Positions 51,381 to 60,556 of a stretch of 64,000 bases of DNA are shown here, in pieces. The notes under the pieces are model-generated. The model was not told the origin of the DNA. It saw only the letters and a list, made by a program, of their open reading frames with translations, and ran no database searches. The DNA comes from Planctomycetota bacterium (GTDB lineage: Bacteria > Planctomycetota > GCA-002687715): positions 166,834 to 230,833 of the forward strand of contig NYSS01000005.1 in NCBI GenBank assembly GCA_002683135.1. Direction: 5' to 3'. Position 1 is the first letter of the stretch, and every line of letters begins with the position of its first letter. The translations under genes and the position numbers were made by a program.

Positions 51381-53396
51381 CTACTTCGCGTGCATGACGC
51401 GATCGGCGAACGACAGGAACACCTCCCAGTCCGCGTCGGTAACGTCATGGCGGCCGGGGCGGATGTGGTAACCGAGTCGCCCGAGGGAAGCGCTTCCGGG
51501 TTTGGGCATCTCTGTCGCGGGGAGCCCTTCCGTTCCGAGCATCCGATAGACCGGGTCAGCGGCGAGAATAGAAAGGAATTCGCCGTGCGGGTCAGCCCAG
51601 CGGTCGCCCTCCGCGCTGCTGACGAGACACGCTCGCGGCGCGATGCACGCGATCAGGGTGTGTTGATCGACGGGCAAGGCGGCCTCGTTGCCGTTGTAGG
51701 TCTTGAAGCGGTCGCAGAACCAGTGGGGGAACCCCGCGTTGATCCGCTGGACGGTCTCTCCGAACCCGCGTCGAGACAAGGCCGCGCCGCCGCATCCAGA
51801 ATTGTTGGAGATCACCAACTTGAACCGTTCGTCGCACGCGCCGGCCCACAGCGCCGTCTTGCCGAGCCGGGAGTGCCCGAGGACCGCGACGCGTTCGCCG
51901 TCGATGTCCTCGTCCTTGACGAGCGCATCCATGGCGCGGGAGAGCCCCCATGCCCATGCGCAGATCGACCCCCACGCGTCGTCGTCTCGTTTTCCCGCCG
52001 TCGTCATGGGGAAGAGGGGGTGCACACCGTTCTTGAACCCGTCGTGTTCGTCCGGATCGATGTCTCCGTAATAGACCGTGGCGAGGGCGTAGCCCCGGCT
52101 CAGAATCTTCTGCACGGGCCACCGGCTCTTCCGGGATCCGCGGGGACGGGTGCGCCGGGTCGCCGGGTTCTTGGTGATCTCAGGATCGGGCGAGATCGTG
52201 TGGTTGCCCCAGAAATTCAGACCAAGGAAGGCCGGCGCCGGCCCGTCGCGGCCATTCGGGACATAGACGAGCACCCTCATGGACGGCGCATCGTTCGCTT
52301 CACCGAAGCGGATGACGACCTCTTTGCGCGTGGCCGTCCCTTCCATCGCGGTCGGGTCCACGGTGAGAGTCATGGGCATCTTTGCTGGTCGGCCCGGCAT
52401 GCGCCCGTAGACGTGGCCCTCGAGAAGTTGCATGAGCTCGCCGCGACGCGCCGGCCACTGCAGGGGAGAAGTGGCGTCCCCGAGGGGGTCGGGGAGCGTG
52501 TACTTCGGGACCTTGGCCTCGTCGTAGTTGGTCTGCGCACCGAGGACGGTGGTGAGGAGGAGGAGGGCCAGCAGGGAGCTGACCCAGTTCTTGACCTCGA
52601 CCTGGCGCACGCCCGGGTCAAGCAGATCGGCGTCGATGCCGAGCTGCCAGCCCAGGTCCTTGCGCGACGGGTTGTCGTGCAGCTCTTCAAGGTCGTCGAC
52701 GTGTCGCAGCGCGGCGTCTCGGTCTTCGAACAGCCCCAGGCCCACCAGCTTGTCCGCGCGGGTGAACATGAGTCGGGCCATCTCGTGAAGGTCGTACTCG
52801 GGGTGGTACTGGAGGCCCCAGAACGGTGTCCCTTCATGGACGACATGGACCGCCTGCACGCGTGTCCACGGGTTCGATGCGAGGATCGACGCCCCATCCG
52901 GCGTGTGGGTGACCTCGTCATCGTGGCTCGTGAAGCCGTCGAACACGGGCGGCTTGCCTGCGTACATGGGGTGGGCGAGGCCTTGCTCGGTGAGGCGGAT
53001 CTTGCGGGCGACACCCATCTCTCGCCCGTTCGGATTCGGAGCCACCTGGCCGCCGGCCGCGACCACCGCGATCTGGGCGGCCCAGCACGATCCGAACCCC
53101 GGGACGCCGGCCGCGAACGCGCGCCGCTGCAGCTCGATCTGGCACTGGACCTCGCTCTTGTGGTCGTCATTCACGCAGAGACTGCAGCCCGTCCAGGTGA
53201 TGCCGTCGTATTGATGGAGGTCGAGATCTGGATCAATGCCGTCGTCCGCCGGGAACAGGATGTGGGCGGAGGAGCCAGCGGGCGCCCAGCGGAGCAGCAT
53301 GCGTTCGTAGAGAGTGGCCGCGATGGTGGCTCCTCCTGCCTGGAGCTCGTCGCGGGCCGCCTTGGAATATCCGTCGATGACGAGGAAGCGAGTCAT
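51381..53396 (-). CDS. Glutamine amidotransferase fused in frame to a CE15-like esterase
   Basis: The 671-residue reading frame joins two proteins. Residues 1 to about 270 are a class-I glutamine amidotransferase-like domain with the nucleophile C104 in PGFGSCWAAQ and H198/E200 in LQYHPEYD, all intact, ending in the family's usual helix. Residues 271-287 (WVSSLLALLLLTTVLGA) form a hydrophobic segment like a signal peptide, and from about 289 there is an alpha/beta-hydrolase with GHSRLGKTALWAG and VISNNSGCGGAALSRR, as in CE15 glucuronoyl esterases. The ATG overlaps the HAD gene stop as ATGA, a coupled start. Internal GTG 52610 could start a separate esterase. So this is either two genes joined by a deletion or a fusion; a cytoplasmic and an exported part in one chain is odd. 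Confidence 0.75.
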   Translation of the reverse strand: MTRFLVIDGYSKAARDELQAGGATIAATLYERMLLRWAPAGSSAHILFPADDGIDPDLDLHQYDGITWTGCSLCVNDDHKSEVQCQIELQRRAFAAGVPGFGSCWAAQIAVVAAGGQVAPNPNGREMGVARKIRLTEQGLAHPMYAGKPPVFDGFTSHDDEVTHTPDGASILASNPWTRVQAVHVVHEGTPFWGLQYHPEYDLHEMARLMFTRADKLVGLGLFEDRDAALRHVDDLEELHDNPSRKDLGWQLGIDADLLDPGVRQVEVKNWVSSLLALLLLTTVLGAQTNYDEAKVPKYTLPDPLGDATSPLQWPARRGELMQLLEGHVYGRMPGRPAKMPMTLTVDPTAMEGTATRKEVVIRFGEANDAPSMRVLVYVPNGRDGPAPAFLGLNFWGNHTISPDPEITKNPATRRTRPRGSRKSRWPVQKILSRGYALATVYYGDIDPDEHDGFKNGVHPLFPMTTAGKRDDDAWGSICAWAWGLSRAMDALVKDEDIDGERVAVLGHSRLGKTALWAGACDERFKLVISNNSGCGGAALSRRGFGETVQRINAGFPHWFCDRFKTYNGNEAALPVDQHTLIACIAPRACLVSSAEGDRWADPHGEFLSILAADPVYRMLGTEGLPATEMPKPGSASLGRLGYHIRPGRHDVTDADWEVFLSFADRVMHAK

Positions 53397-54139
53397 AGGG
53401 AGCCGATGATACTCAAGAGCTCCTGCCAGTTCCCGCAGACGGAGTCGGCGGCGGTGCCCTCCAGATCTGCGTCCCGTGCGGCGACGAAGAGCACGGCCTT
53501 CATCCCTGCCGCCTGAGCGCCGCGGATGTCGTGATGCTCGCGATCCCCTACGTGAACCATGGCCTCGAGCGGAACTCCCAGGCGTTCCGCCGCCGCCTTG
53601 AAGACACCGGCGTCCGGCTTGGATCGTCCGGCCTCGTCGGAGAACACGCAGGCTCCGAAGTGACCCAGGAGGCCGTGGGTGCGCAGGATCTCGCGCAGGC
53701 ACCGTCCGGGTGAGAATACGGCGTCGGACACGATGGCCAGGGGCCACCGGGCGGCCAGGGCAGCGACGCCGTCGATGGCGCCAGGTACGGGGATCGGGGC
53801 AGGATCCAGCTCCATTTCTTCCAGGGCGCGAACGATGACGGCGCGGCTGTCTACAGGGAGCGGCGTGCCGAGCTGGGCCAGGACCCGGTCGAGTCGCTCC
53901 GTGACGCTGAAGGTCAGGTGCTCATTGCGCCAGATCGCCCGAAACTGGTTCGCGACCATCCCAAGTGCATCGGCGAGCCGTTCTCGGTCCACCGAGAACC
54001 CCTCAGCGAGGAGGGCGTCGATCACGATGGCAACGCGGGCCTCCCCCTTTGACGCCATGCCCCGGGCCTGTCGCACCTGTTCGTCGGAGTCGTCGGCGAT
54101 GACCGTGTCCCAGAGATCGAGGGTGACGCCGCGGATCAT
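53393..54139 (-). CDS. HAD-superfamily hydrolase
   Basis: The 248-residue protein starts at ATG 54139. HAD motifs are D8-LWDT at the N-terminus (the second position of DxD is Trp, accepted in this superfamily), VSDAVFS (motif II Ser), K in GRSKPD, and VHVGDREHHDIRGAQ (motif IV Asp). An alpha-helical cap lies between. It acts on a phosphate ester or similar compound, probably a phosphatase or dehalogenase-type enzyme, in the cytoplasm. Its stop overlaps the start of the amidotransferase-esterase gene by four bases. It is divergent from phnX with a 50-base gap. Confidence 0.85.
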   Translation of the reverse strand: MIRGVTLDLWDTVIADDSDEQVRQARGMASKGEARVAIVIDALLAEGFSVDRERLADALGMVANQFRAIWRNEHLTFSVTERLDRVLAQLGTPLPVDSRAVIVRALEEMELDPAPIPVPGAIDGVAALAARWPLAIVSDAVFSPGRCLREILRTHGLLGHFGACVFSDEAGRSKPDAGVFKAAAERLGVPLEAMVHVGDREHHDIRGAQAAGMKAVLFVAARDADLEGTAADSVCGNWQELLSIIGSL

Positions 54140-54189
54140 GTCTGCATCGTAGCGTTGAGCCCTGTCGGCGGATCCATTAGCCTGCCAAT

Positions 54190-54990
54190 ATGGCAATCAA
54201 GGCAATCATTCTCGACTGGGCTGGGACGACGATGGACTATGGCTGCATGGCACCCGCAGTGGTGTTCGGCGCGGTCTTCAAGAAGTACGGCGTCGAGATC
54301 AGCGTGGAGGAAGCGCGGCAGCCCATGGGCGCCCACAAGAAGGTGCACATCCGCGCCTTGACCCAGATCCCGTCGGTTAACGAGCGATGGCGGTCCGTTC
54401 ACGGGAGCGCCCCGACCGAGGAGGACGTGGAGCGCATGTTCACGGACTTCGTTCCCATGCAGATCGCGTGCCTCGCGGACTACTCCGATCTCATCCCCGG
54501 CTGCCTCGAGGCGATCGCGGACTTCAGGGCGCGTGGCCTGAAGATCGGATCGACGACCGGGTACACGCCCGAGATGATGGATCTCTTGCGTTCCGAGGCC
54601 AAGGCGCGCGGGTATGAACCAGACGCGACGGTGAGCGCGGGGGACGTGCCCGAGGGCCGTCCAGCGCCGTGGATGTGTCTCGAAAACGCGCGGCTGCTCG
54701 GCGTCTGGCCCATGAGCGCCATCGTGAAGGTGGATGACACGGTGCCCGGCATCGCCGAGGGTATAAACGCTGGCATGTGGAGCATCGGCCTCGCGCGGAG
54801 CGGCAACGAGATAGGCCTGCCTCTCGCCGAGGTGGATGCGCTCCCGGAGGCCGAGTACGCCGAACGCATCGAGGGTGCGCGTTCGCGGATGCGCGCGGCC
54901 GCCGCGCACTACGTCGTCGATGACATCACCGGGGTGGCGGCCTGCCTCGATGACATCGAGCGGCGACTCGCGGCCGGAGAGACTCCGTGA
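54190..54990 (+). CDS. phnX: Phosphonoacetaldehyde hydrolase (phosphonatase)
   Basis: The 266-residue HAD-superfamily enzyme splits phosphonoacetaldehyde into acetaldehyde and phosphate. Defining features are D9-WAGTTMD, with the Asp nucleophile, and K50 in QPMGAHKKVHIRAL, the Schiff-base lysine unique to phosphonatases; then GSTTGYTPEMM, GRPAPWM and IVKVDDTVPGIAEG with the metal Asp. The length is normal. It lies 5' of phnW with a four-base overlap (GTGA), so the pair makes and cleaves phosphonoacetaldehyde from 2-aminoethylphosphonate for use as a phosphorus source. No Pho box was recognised upstream. Confidence 0.95.
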   Translation: MAIKAIILDWAGTTMDYGCMAPAVVFGAVFKKYGVEISVEEARQPMGAHKKVHIRALTQIPSVNERWRSVHGSAPTEEDVERMFTDFVPMQIACLADYSDLIPGCLEAIADFRARGLKIGSTTGYTPEMMDLLRSEAKARGYEPDATVSAGDVPEGRPAPWMCLENARLLGVWPMSAIVKVDDTVPGIAEGINAGMWSIGLARSGNEIGLPLAEVDALPEAEYAERIEGARSRMRAAAAHYVVDDITGVAACLDDIERRLAAGETP

Positions 54991-56105
54991 CGGACCCGTT
55001 GCGGCCGGACAAGCCGCTGTTCACCCCCGGCCCCCTGACCACCAGTCGATCGGTAAAGGAGGCCATGCTGCGTGACCTCGGATCGCGCGACGGCGCGTTC
55101 ATCGACACGGTCCGTCAGGTGCGGGATCGACTCCTGGCCCTCGCCGGCGTTTCGACGGAAGCCGGGTACGAGGCGATCCTGGTCCAGGGCAGCGGGACGT
55201 TCGGCCTCGAATCGGTCATCTCTTCCGCCTCTCCGCCCCGCAAGAAGCTGCTGGTCGTGATCAATGGCGCCTACGGCGAGCGCATCGCGACGATCGCGGA
55301 GGTCCACGGGGTAGAGGTCGTCAGGCTCGGTTTTGCGGAGAACGCGACACCGGAGGTCGGAGAGATCGGGCGCCTGCTCGAAGAGGATCCGTCGATCGCG
55401 ACCGTGGCCCTGGTCCACTGCGAGACGACGACCGGCATCATGAACCCCGTCCAGGCGGTTGGTCAGGTCGTTCGCGACGCCGGGCGTGTCTTCTTCGTCG
55501 ACTCAATGAGCGCGTTCGGTGCCATCAGCGTGGACGCGTCGGAGTGGGGGATCGACTTCCTCGTTTCGAGCGCCAACAAGTGCATCGAGGGCGTTCCCGG
55601 ATTCTCATTCGTGATCTGCCGTCGGGAGGTGCTGCTCGCGACGAGGGGGTGGAGTCGCACGGTCAGCCTCGATTTGCTCGCGCAATGGGAGGGCCTCGAG
55701 GCGAACGGCCAGTTCCGCTTCACTCCGCCAACGCACACGATCCTCGCGTTCGCACAGGCCCTCACCGAGCTCGAGGCCGAGGGAGGGGTGCGAGGTCGCT
55801 GCGACCGCTATCGGGAGAACCACGCGGCGCTCGTCAAGGGAATGCGCGCGCTCGGTTTCGAAGAGTTCCTCTCGCCCGATATGCAGGGCCCCATCATCAC
55901 GTCGTTCCTTTGTCCGGATCACGCCGCCTTCACGTTCGACGATTTCTACGAACGACTGAACGACCGGGGCTTCGTTATTTACCCGGGGAAGGTGACGCAG
56001 GCGAATTGCTTCCGCATCGGGACCATCGGACGCCTCTACCCGGATGACATAAGCGATCTGCTCGCGGCGATCGAGGCGACCCTCTCGGACATGGGGATCC
56101 GCTGA
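54987..56105 (+). CDS. phnW: 2-aminoethylphosphonate-pyruvate transaminase
   Basis: The 372-residue PLP enzyme transfers the amino group of 2-aminoethylphosphonate to pyruvate, giving phosphonoacetaldehyde and alanine. Family marks are LFTPGPLTTSRSVKEAM, AILVQGSGTFGLESVI, VHCETTTGIMNPV, D172 in FFVDSMSAFGA (pyridine-nitrogen Asp) and PLP lysine K198 in SSANKCIEGVPGFSF. It begins with GTG that overlaps the phnX stop as GTGA. Together with phnX it forms the classic two-step degradation route. A glycosyltransferase gene starts one base after its stop. Confidence 0.95.
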   Translation: MTDPLRPDKPLFTPGPLTTSRSVKEAMLRDLGSRDGAFIDTVRQVRDRLLALAGVSTEAGYEAILVQGSGTFGLESVISSASPPRKKLLVVINGAYGERIATIAEVHGVEVVRLGFAENATPEVGEIGRLLEEDPSIATVALVHCETTTGIMNPVQAVGQVVRDAGRVFFVDSMSAFGAISVDASEWGIDFLVSSANKCIEGVPGFSFVICRREVLLATRGWSRTVSLDLLAQWEGLEANGQFRFTPPTHTILAFAQALTELEAEGGVRGRCDRYRENHAALVKGMRALGFEEFLSPDMQGPIITSFLCPDHAAFTFDDFYERLNDRGFVIYPGKVTQANCFRIGTIGRLYPDDISDLLAAIEATLSDMGIR

Positions 56106-56106
56106 C

Positions 56107-57318
56107 GTGGGTGCCCGCGGCGGGCGGGTCCTCCACGTGCTCTCCCAGCGCCCGATGCTGACGGGCAGCGGCGTGACGCTGGATGCGCTGGTCCGCGAGG
56201 CCGCCGCCGCCGGCTGGGACCAGCACGTCGTTTGCGGCGTTCCGGCAGAGGATGATAGCCCCATGGTGGGAGACCTGGGGGCGTCCCACGTCCATCCGTT
56301 GACGTTCGCGTCTGCGGGCGGCGCGGAGGACGGGGCGCTGCCGTTCCCTGTCCCAGGGATGTCCGATGTGATGCCGTATCCGAGCACGACATGGTCGTCC
56401 ATGGACGCATCACAGCTCGGTTTGTATCGGGAGGCGTGGCGAGCCCATCTCTCGGACGTGATTGCGTCTGTGCAGCCGGACGTCATCCATGCGCACCACG
56501 GCTGGATCCTGACCGGGATCACGAAGGAGGTGGCGCCATCGGTGCCGGTTGTCGCGCACACACACGGCACGGCGCTCCGCCAACTCGAGCTCTGTCCGGG
56601 GCTGCGCGATGAGGTGATTGAGTCGTGTCGCGGCGTCGACTCCTGGGCGACGTTGCATGCAGGACAGAAAGATGAATACGCGAGGGTCTACGGGCTGGTT
56701 CCCTCCGCCGTTCACGTCGTCGGTGCGGGCTACCGGGAGGCGCTCTTCCACTCTCGTGGCGCCGCCGCGCGGACGGGGGTGGCGTACGCGGGAAAGCTGA
56801 GTCACGCGAAGGGTCTGTGCGAGTTATTGGATGCGGTGGAGGTTCGCGATGGAGTTCACCTCCACGTCGCAGGAGACGGAGCCGGATCAGAGGCCGACGC
56901 GTTACGAGAGCGCATGGCGTCGATGCCCGAACGGGTGACCTGGCACGGGCGGCTGGATCAGAACGACCTCGCCGGCTTGCTGCGCCGTTGCGTGGCGTTC
57001 GTGTTGCCGTCGTATTTCGAAGGGCTCCCGCTGGTGCTCGTCGAAGCGGCTGCGTGTGGGTGCCGCGTGATCTCGACGGCGTTACCGGGCGTGGTTGATG
57101 GGTTGTCCGAAGGACTGGGGGAGAGCCTGGACCTGGTCGCTCTGCCTCCGATGGCGGGGGTGGATACCCCCAAGGCCGGGTCAAAGGCGGCCTACACCGA
57201 GCGACTCGGAACCGCGATCGATCGGGCGCTGAAGGCAGAGCCGCTGACCGGGATCGACCTCCAGGGATTGACCTGGGGGGCCGTTTTTCAGCGCGTCCAG
57301 GGGCTCTGGCTCAGGTAG
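56107..57318 (+). CDS. GT4-family glycosyltransferase
   Basis: The 403-residue protein has a GT-B fold: VLHVLSQRPMLTGSGVTLDAL at the N-terminus, PDVIHAHHGWI (acceptor side) and a second domain with GVAYAGKLSHAKGLCELLDAV, HVAGDGAGSEAD and FVLPSYFEGLPLVLVEAAACG, including the E-x7-E nucleotide-sugar motif. Its N-terminus runs on from GTG 56107, one base after the phnW stop, so it is probably co-transcribed and translationally coupled. Its sugar donor and acceptor are unknown. A role in a phosphonate-decorated glycan is possible, but phnX points to breakdown instead. The C-terminal region contains a Pro-rich loop. Confidence 0.88.
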   Translation: MGARGGRVLHVLSQRPMLTGSGVTLDALVREAAAAGWDQHVVCGVPAEDDSPMVGDLGASHVHPLTFASAGGAEDGALPFPVPGMSDVMPYPSTTWSSMDASQLGLYREAWRAHLSDVIASVQPDVIHAHHGWILTGITKEVAPSVPVVAHTHGTALRQLELCPGLRDEVIESCRGVDSWATLHAGQKDEYARVYGLVPSAVHVVGAGYREALFHSRGAAARTGVAYAGKLSHAKGLCELLDAVEVRDGVHLHVAGDGAGSEADALRERMASMPERVTWHGRLDQNDLAGLLRRCVAFVLPSYFEGLPLVLVEAAACGCRVISTALPGVVDGLSEGLGESLDLVALPPMAGVDTPKAGSKAAYTERLGTAIDRALKAEPLTGIDLQGLTWGAVFQRVQGLWLR

Positions 57319-57639
57319 GGAGCTCGAGTCGGCTTCGGAAGTGGCGGCTTTACCCGGGCTTCTGGCGCAGCCCCGGGGGCCCATGGCCGCAGGAATCCGA
57401 CAATCTCGTCGGGGCCGTGCAGGTTCTGTCGGAATCTGGGCAGACGGGACTGGCCAACCCGTGTGACTTCGGGTCACGATGACTTCCGCGGTGCTGCGAC
57501 GGCCGACCCCGATGCCCACCAAGGGGCCGGTCCGAGCGGTGCCGCGTTTTTTTTGCGCTCCGCGCAGCCCGGCGTGGCCGCATTCCCGTGCTCGGGGACG
57601 AGGTGGACACGCGCCTATGATGCGCGCAGGAGATCCGCC
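57319..57639. other. Intergenic region between glycosyltransferase and LamG-like gene
   Basis: These 321 bases contain no protein-like frame or RNA gene that I recognise. A 5-bp hairpin GTGAC-TTCGG-GTCAC (57463-57477), with a stable UUCG-like loop, and an eight-T run near 57545-57553 are the only structured features. The promoter of the downstream gene should lie here, but no clear -35/-10 pair is seen. Confidence 0.5.
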
Positions 57640-58371
57640 ATGACGCTTGTCTCGCTCATCTTGCTGGTCGCCACCGGTCTCGCTCCCGATCAGGCATCGC
57701 GGAACCCGAGCACTGCGTTGATGGCCGCAGATCCGCCGGTTTACGTGCAGGCTTTCAAGACGGCCGATGTCCGCAAGGAGTATGTCTTCAGCGACCCAAA
57801 GGTCTGGAGGGTGAAGGCGGACGAGAAGGGCGGCTGGCTCGCCCACGTGCCGGGGCAGAAGTACAAGACGCCACAGCGGTCGCCCCACAACATCGGGCTC
57901 ATCGCTGACTGGACCTTTGTCGATTTCGTGCTCGAGTGCGAGATGCTGCAGACAGGCAAGGAATACGGGCACCGGGATCAGTGCGTCTTCTTCGGGTTTC
58001 AGGACCCGTCGCGTTTCTATTACGTCCACATCGCTACCAAGGCCGATCCGAACGCCCACAATGTCTTCCTCGTGAACAAGAAGCCTCGGAGGTCTTTCGC
58101 CAAGAAAACGACGAAGGGCATCGATTGGGGTAGCGACACGTGGCACAAGGTCCGGGTCGAGCGCAGGGGCAAGGACATCAAGGTCTGGTTTGACGACATG
58201 GACGCCCCGATCATGGTCGCCGAGGACACGACCCACGGTCGCGGTTGGATCGGGTTCGGGTCCTTCGATGACGAGGGGCGGGTCCGCGACATCAAGATCT
58301 GGAGCGATTCAGCCAAGCGCGAGCGCGCCACGGCGTTCGCCACGGCCGCGGCGCCCAAGAAGAACGACTAA
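57640..58371 (+). CDS. Exported LamG/DUF1080-like beta-sandwich protein
   Basis: The 243-residue protein starts at ATG 57640, seven bases after AGGAGA, with a signal peptide (MTLVSLILLVATGLA). The body is a jelly-roll like the 3-keto-disaccharide hydrolase/DUF1080 family: VWRVKADEKGGWLAH, DWTFVDFVLECEML, QCVFFGFQDPSRFYYVHIA, TWHKVRVERRGKDIKVWFDD and GWIGFGSFDDEGRVRDIKIW. The glycan-binding face is formed by these strands. No catalytic residue was identified; it may bind sugars or cleave a modified glycan. It is convergent with the sulfatase gene 23 bases away. Substrate unknown. Confidence 0.75.
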   Translation: MTLVSLILLVATGLAPDQASRNPSTALMAADPPVYVQAFKTADVRKEYVFSDPKVWRVKADEKGGWLAHVPGQKYKTPQRSPHNIGLIADWTFVDFVLECEMLQTGKEYGHRDQCVFFGFQDPSRFYYVHIATKADPNAHNVFLVNKKPRRSFAKKTTKGIDWGSDTWHKVRVERRGKDIKVWFDDMDAPIMVAEDTTHGRGWIGFGSFDDEGRVRDIKIWSDSAKRERATAFATAAAPKKND

Positions 58372-58394
58372 GGGCCACCGGGAGCGCCGTTCGG

Positions 58395-60428
58395 TTACCA
58401 GCGGCGGATACGACGCTTCGGCAGGACCCCGTCGAAGACCCGTATGTTCTCCAGTTTCCCTGCGAACGGGCCGGCACCCTCCCGGCCGTCGACGCGGGAG
58501 TTCGAGTCCTGGCCGACGTCGAGACCGTCCGAGGGGTTCCGTGCGATGAAGAGCCCGGGGGCGGAGGCCACCTCCTCGCCGTTGACCCACAGGTGCAGCC
58601 TCGCCTTCTTGTCGAGGACGCCGCAGATCACGTGGGGGCCCGTGCCTTCGAGGGGGGCCGGACCGATCACCTCCTTCAACTCGCCCGCGGAGCGGACGCT
58701 GAATCGCGGCATGCCCTTCGACATGGCGAGCGACCACCCGTAGGCGGCGCCGCCGAGCGCCACGAGGACGCCGTCACCGGATGCGGGTGCGCAGCGAGCG
58801 CCGACGCTGAGGGGGCGGTTCGCGCAGGTGAGGGTTTTAGGGCGTGGGTCGATTCGAAGCTTCAGGTCGAGGACCTTCTTCAGCTTGACGTTCTTCGGAG
58901 CGGGGCCGCGGGGGGATCGCCTCGGCGGATCCGTCATGTCCGGGTCCACGTCTCCGTAGTGCTCACGTAGCCTCTCCAGCTCCACCTCCAGCCGCCTCTT
59001 CGTCTCGGCGTAGGCGGGGTCGTCGTAGACGCTCTTCAGCTCGCTCGGATCCTTGTCCAGATCGAACAACTCCCACTCGCCGAGACGGTAGTAGTGGATG
59101 AGCTTGTACCTCGTCGTGCTCACGCCGTAGTGCCGCCGGACGCTGTGCACCGCGGGATACTCCCAGTAGTGGTAGTAGAGCGACGTGCGCCACTCCTTGA
59201 CCTCCCCGTTCATGATCGGGACGAGGCTCTTGCCCTGCATGTCGTCCGGGGCCTGGACACCCGCCATGTCGAGGAAGGTCTGGGCGTAGTCGATGTTCTG
59301 GACCAGGTGCTGCGAGCGGGTGCCGGGCTTGATCACCTTGGGCCAACGGACGACGAGGGGCATGCGGTACGACTCCTCGTACATCCACCGCTTGTCGTAC
59401 CAGCCGTGATCGCCCAGGTAGAAGCCCTGGTCGGAGCTGTAGACGACGATCGTGTTGTCCGCGAGCCCGGTCTCGTCCAGGTAGCTCAGGACACGCCCCA
59501 GGTTGTCGTCCACTGACGCGATGCAGCGGAGGTAGTCCTTGATGTAGCGCTGGTATCGCCACCGCACGAGGTCCTTGCCCGTGAGCGAGAGCTTCTTGAA
59601 GGCCTCGTTCTTCGGGTCGTACGCGGCGTGCCACGCCTGGAGCTGCGCTGGCGTGAGGCCACCGGGCGGTCGGAACTTCAGGTCCCGCTCGCTCATGTGA
59701 TTTGCGATCGTCATCGTCTGCTTGGCGGCGGCGGATGTTCGGTTCTTCCAATCGTCGAAGAGCGTCGCGGGCTCCTCGATCTTCATGTCGTCGTAAAGGT
59801 GATAGTGCTTGGGTCCCGGTTGCCAGTCCCGGTGCGGGGCCTTGTGCTGAAACATGAGCAGGAAGGGCTTGCTCCTGTCGCGCCCCTCGTCGAGCCAGGT
59901 GAGGGTGTGGTCGGTGAGGACGTCGGTCGTGTAACCCTCGTGCCTGACCGTACCGGCGGCCGTCTTGAGCGGCGGATTCCAGTACGGACCTTGCCCGTTC
60001 AAGACCTCCCAGTGGTCGAATCCTGTTGGGTCCGACCTCAGGTGCCACTTGCCGATGATCGCGGTCTGGTAGCCAGCTGCCCGCAGCAGCTTCGGGAACG
60101 TCACCTGCGATCCGTCGAAGGAGGAGCGGTTGTCGATGAACCCGTTGTTGTGGCTGTGCTTGCCCGTGAGGATGGTCGCCCGGCTGGGGCCGCAGATGGA
60201 GTTCCCGCAGTAGGAGCGATCGAAGATCATCCCCTCAGTGGCGAGGCGGTCGATGTTCGGTGTCTTGTTGATGCGCGATCCGTATGCGGAGATCGCATGC
60301 GGCGCGTGGTCGTCCGTGAAGACGAACAAGATGTTCGGTCGCGGCGCCGGATCGCCATCGCGAGACTGGGGTCGGGCGTTCGCTGTTGCGAGCGCCAAGA
60401 GCACCAACGAGAAAACACAGGCCTTCAT
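58395..60428 (-). CDS. Exported sulfatase with C-terminal LamG-like domain
   Basis: The 677-residue protein has a signal peptide (to about ANA-RPQ) and a full sulfatase domain: [13 protein letters not shown] with the metal DD pair, C79-G-P-S-R motif (the Cys becomes formylglycine), [32 protein letters not shown] and [13 protein letters not shown]. The pattern is that of N-acetylglucosamine-6-sulfatase/mucin-type or related glycan sulfatases. The C-terminal about 180 residues (from [11 protein letters not shown]) look like a LamG/concanavalin domain with [10 protein letters not shown] and [10 protein letters not shown]. Planctomycetes use many such enzymes on sulfated polysaccharides. Maturation requires an FGE encoded elsewhere, unless the FGE-like tail at 22500-28343 acts. 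Confidence 0.92.
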   Translation of the reverse strand: MKACVFSLVLLALATANARPQSRDGDPAPRPNILFVFTDDHAPHAISAYGSRINKTPNIDRLATEGMIFDRSYCGNSICGPSRATILTGKHSHNNGFIDNRSSFDGSQVTFPKLLRAAGYQTAIIGKWHLRSDPTGFDHWEVLNGQGPYWNPPLKTAAGTVRHEGYTTDVLTDHTLTWLDEGRDRSKPFLLMFQHKAPHRDWQPGPKHYHLYDDMKIEEPATLFDDWKNRTSAAAKQTMTIANHMSERDLKFRPPGGLTPAQLQAWHAAYDPKNEAFKKLSLTGKDLVRWRYQRYIKDYLRCIASVDDNLGRVLSYLDETGLADNTIVVYSSDQGFYLGDHGWYDKRWMYEESYRMPLVVRWPKVIKPGTRSQHLVQNIDYAQTFLDMAGVQAPDDMQGKSLVPIMNGEVKEWRTSLYYHYWEYPAVHSVRRHYGVSTTRYKLIHYYRLGEWELFDLDKDPSELKSVYDDPAYAETKRRLEVELERLREHYGDVDPDMTDPPRRSPRGPAPKNVKLKKVLDLKLRIDPRPKTLTCANRPLSVGARCAPASGDGVLVALGGAAYGWSLAMSKGMPRFSVRSAGELKEVIGPAPLEGTGPHVICGVLDKKARLHLWVNGEEVASAPGLFIARNPSDGLDVGQDSNSRVDGREGAGPFAGKLENIRVFDGVLPKRRIRRW

Positions 60429-60556
60429 GTCGACTTCTCCGCACGGTCGTCCCGTGATCCTATCGGGAGCCAGTTGATTCGGCCCGCCGAGGCGTGGCCG
60501 CGCAGACCGGATGTCTGCGCGGCCAAAGAGACAACAGGCGGAGGTGTCGCCGCGGC

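Noticed and set aside
51390-53516. Long antisense open frame of about 708 codons on the plus strand
   Set aside because: It mirrors the amidotransferase-esterase gene; high GC keeps the opposite strand open. Its translation has no motif, while the minus strand has two complete catalytic folds.
58395-60428. The FGE-like tail of the kinase receptor as the maturing enzyme for this sulfatase
   Set aside because: Such domains on kinases are often non-catalytic and the genes are 30 kb apart; I could not confirm the catalytic cysteines.
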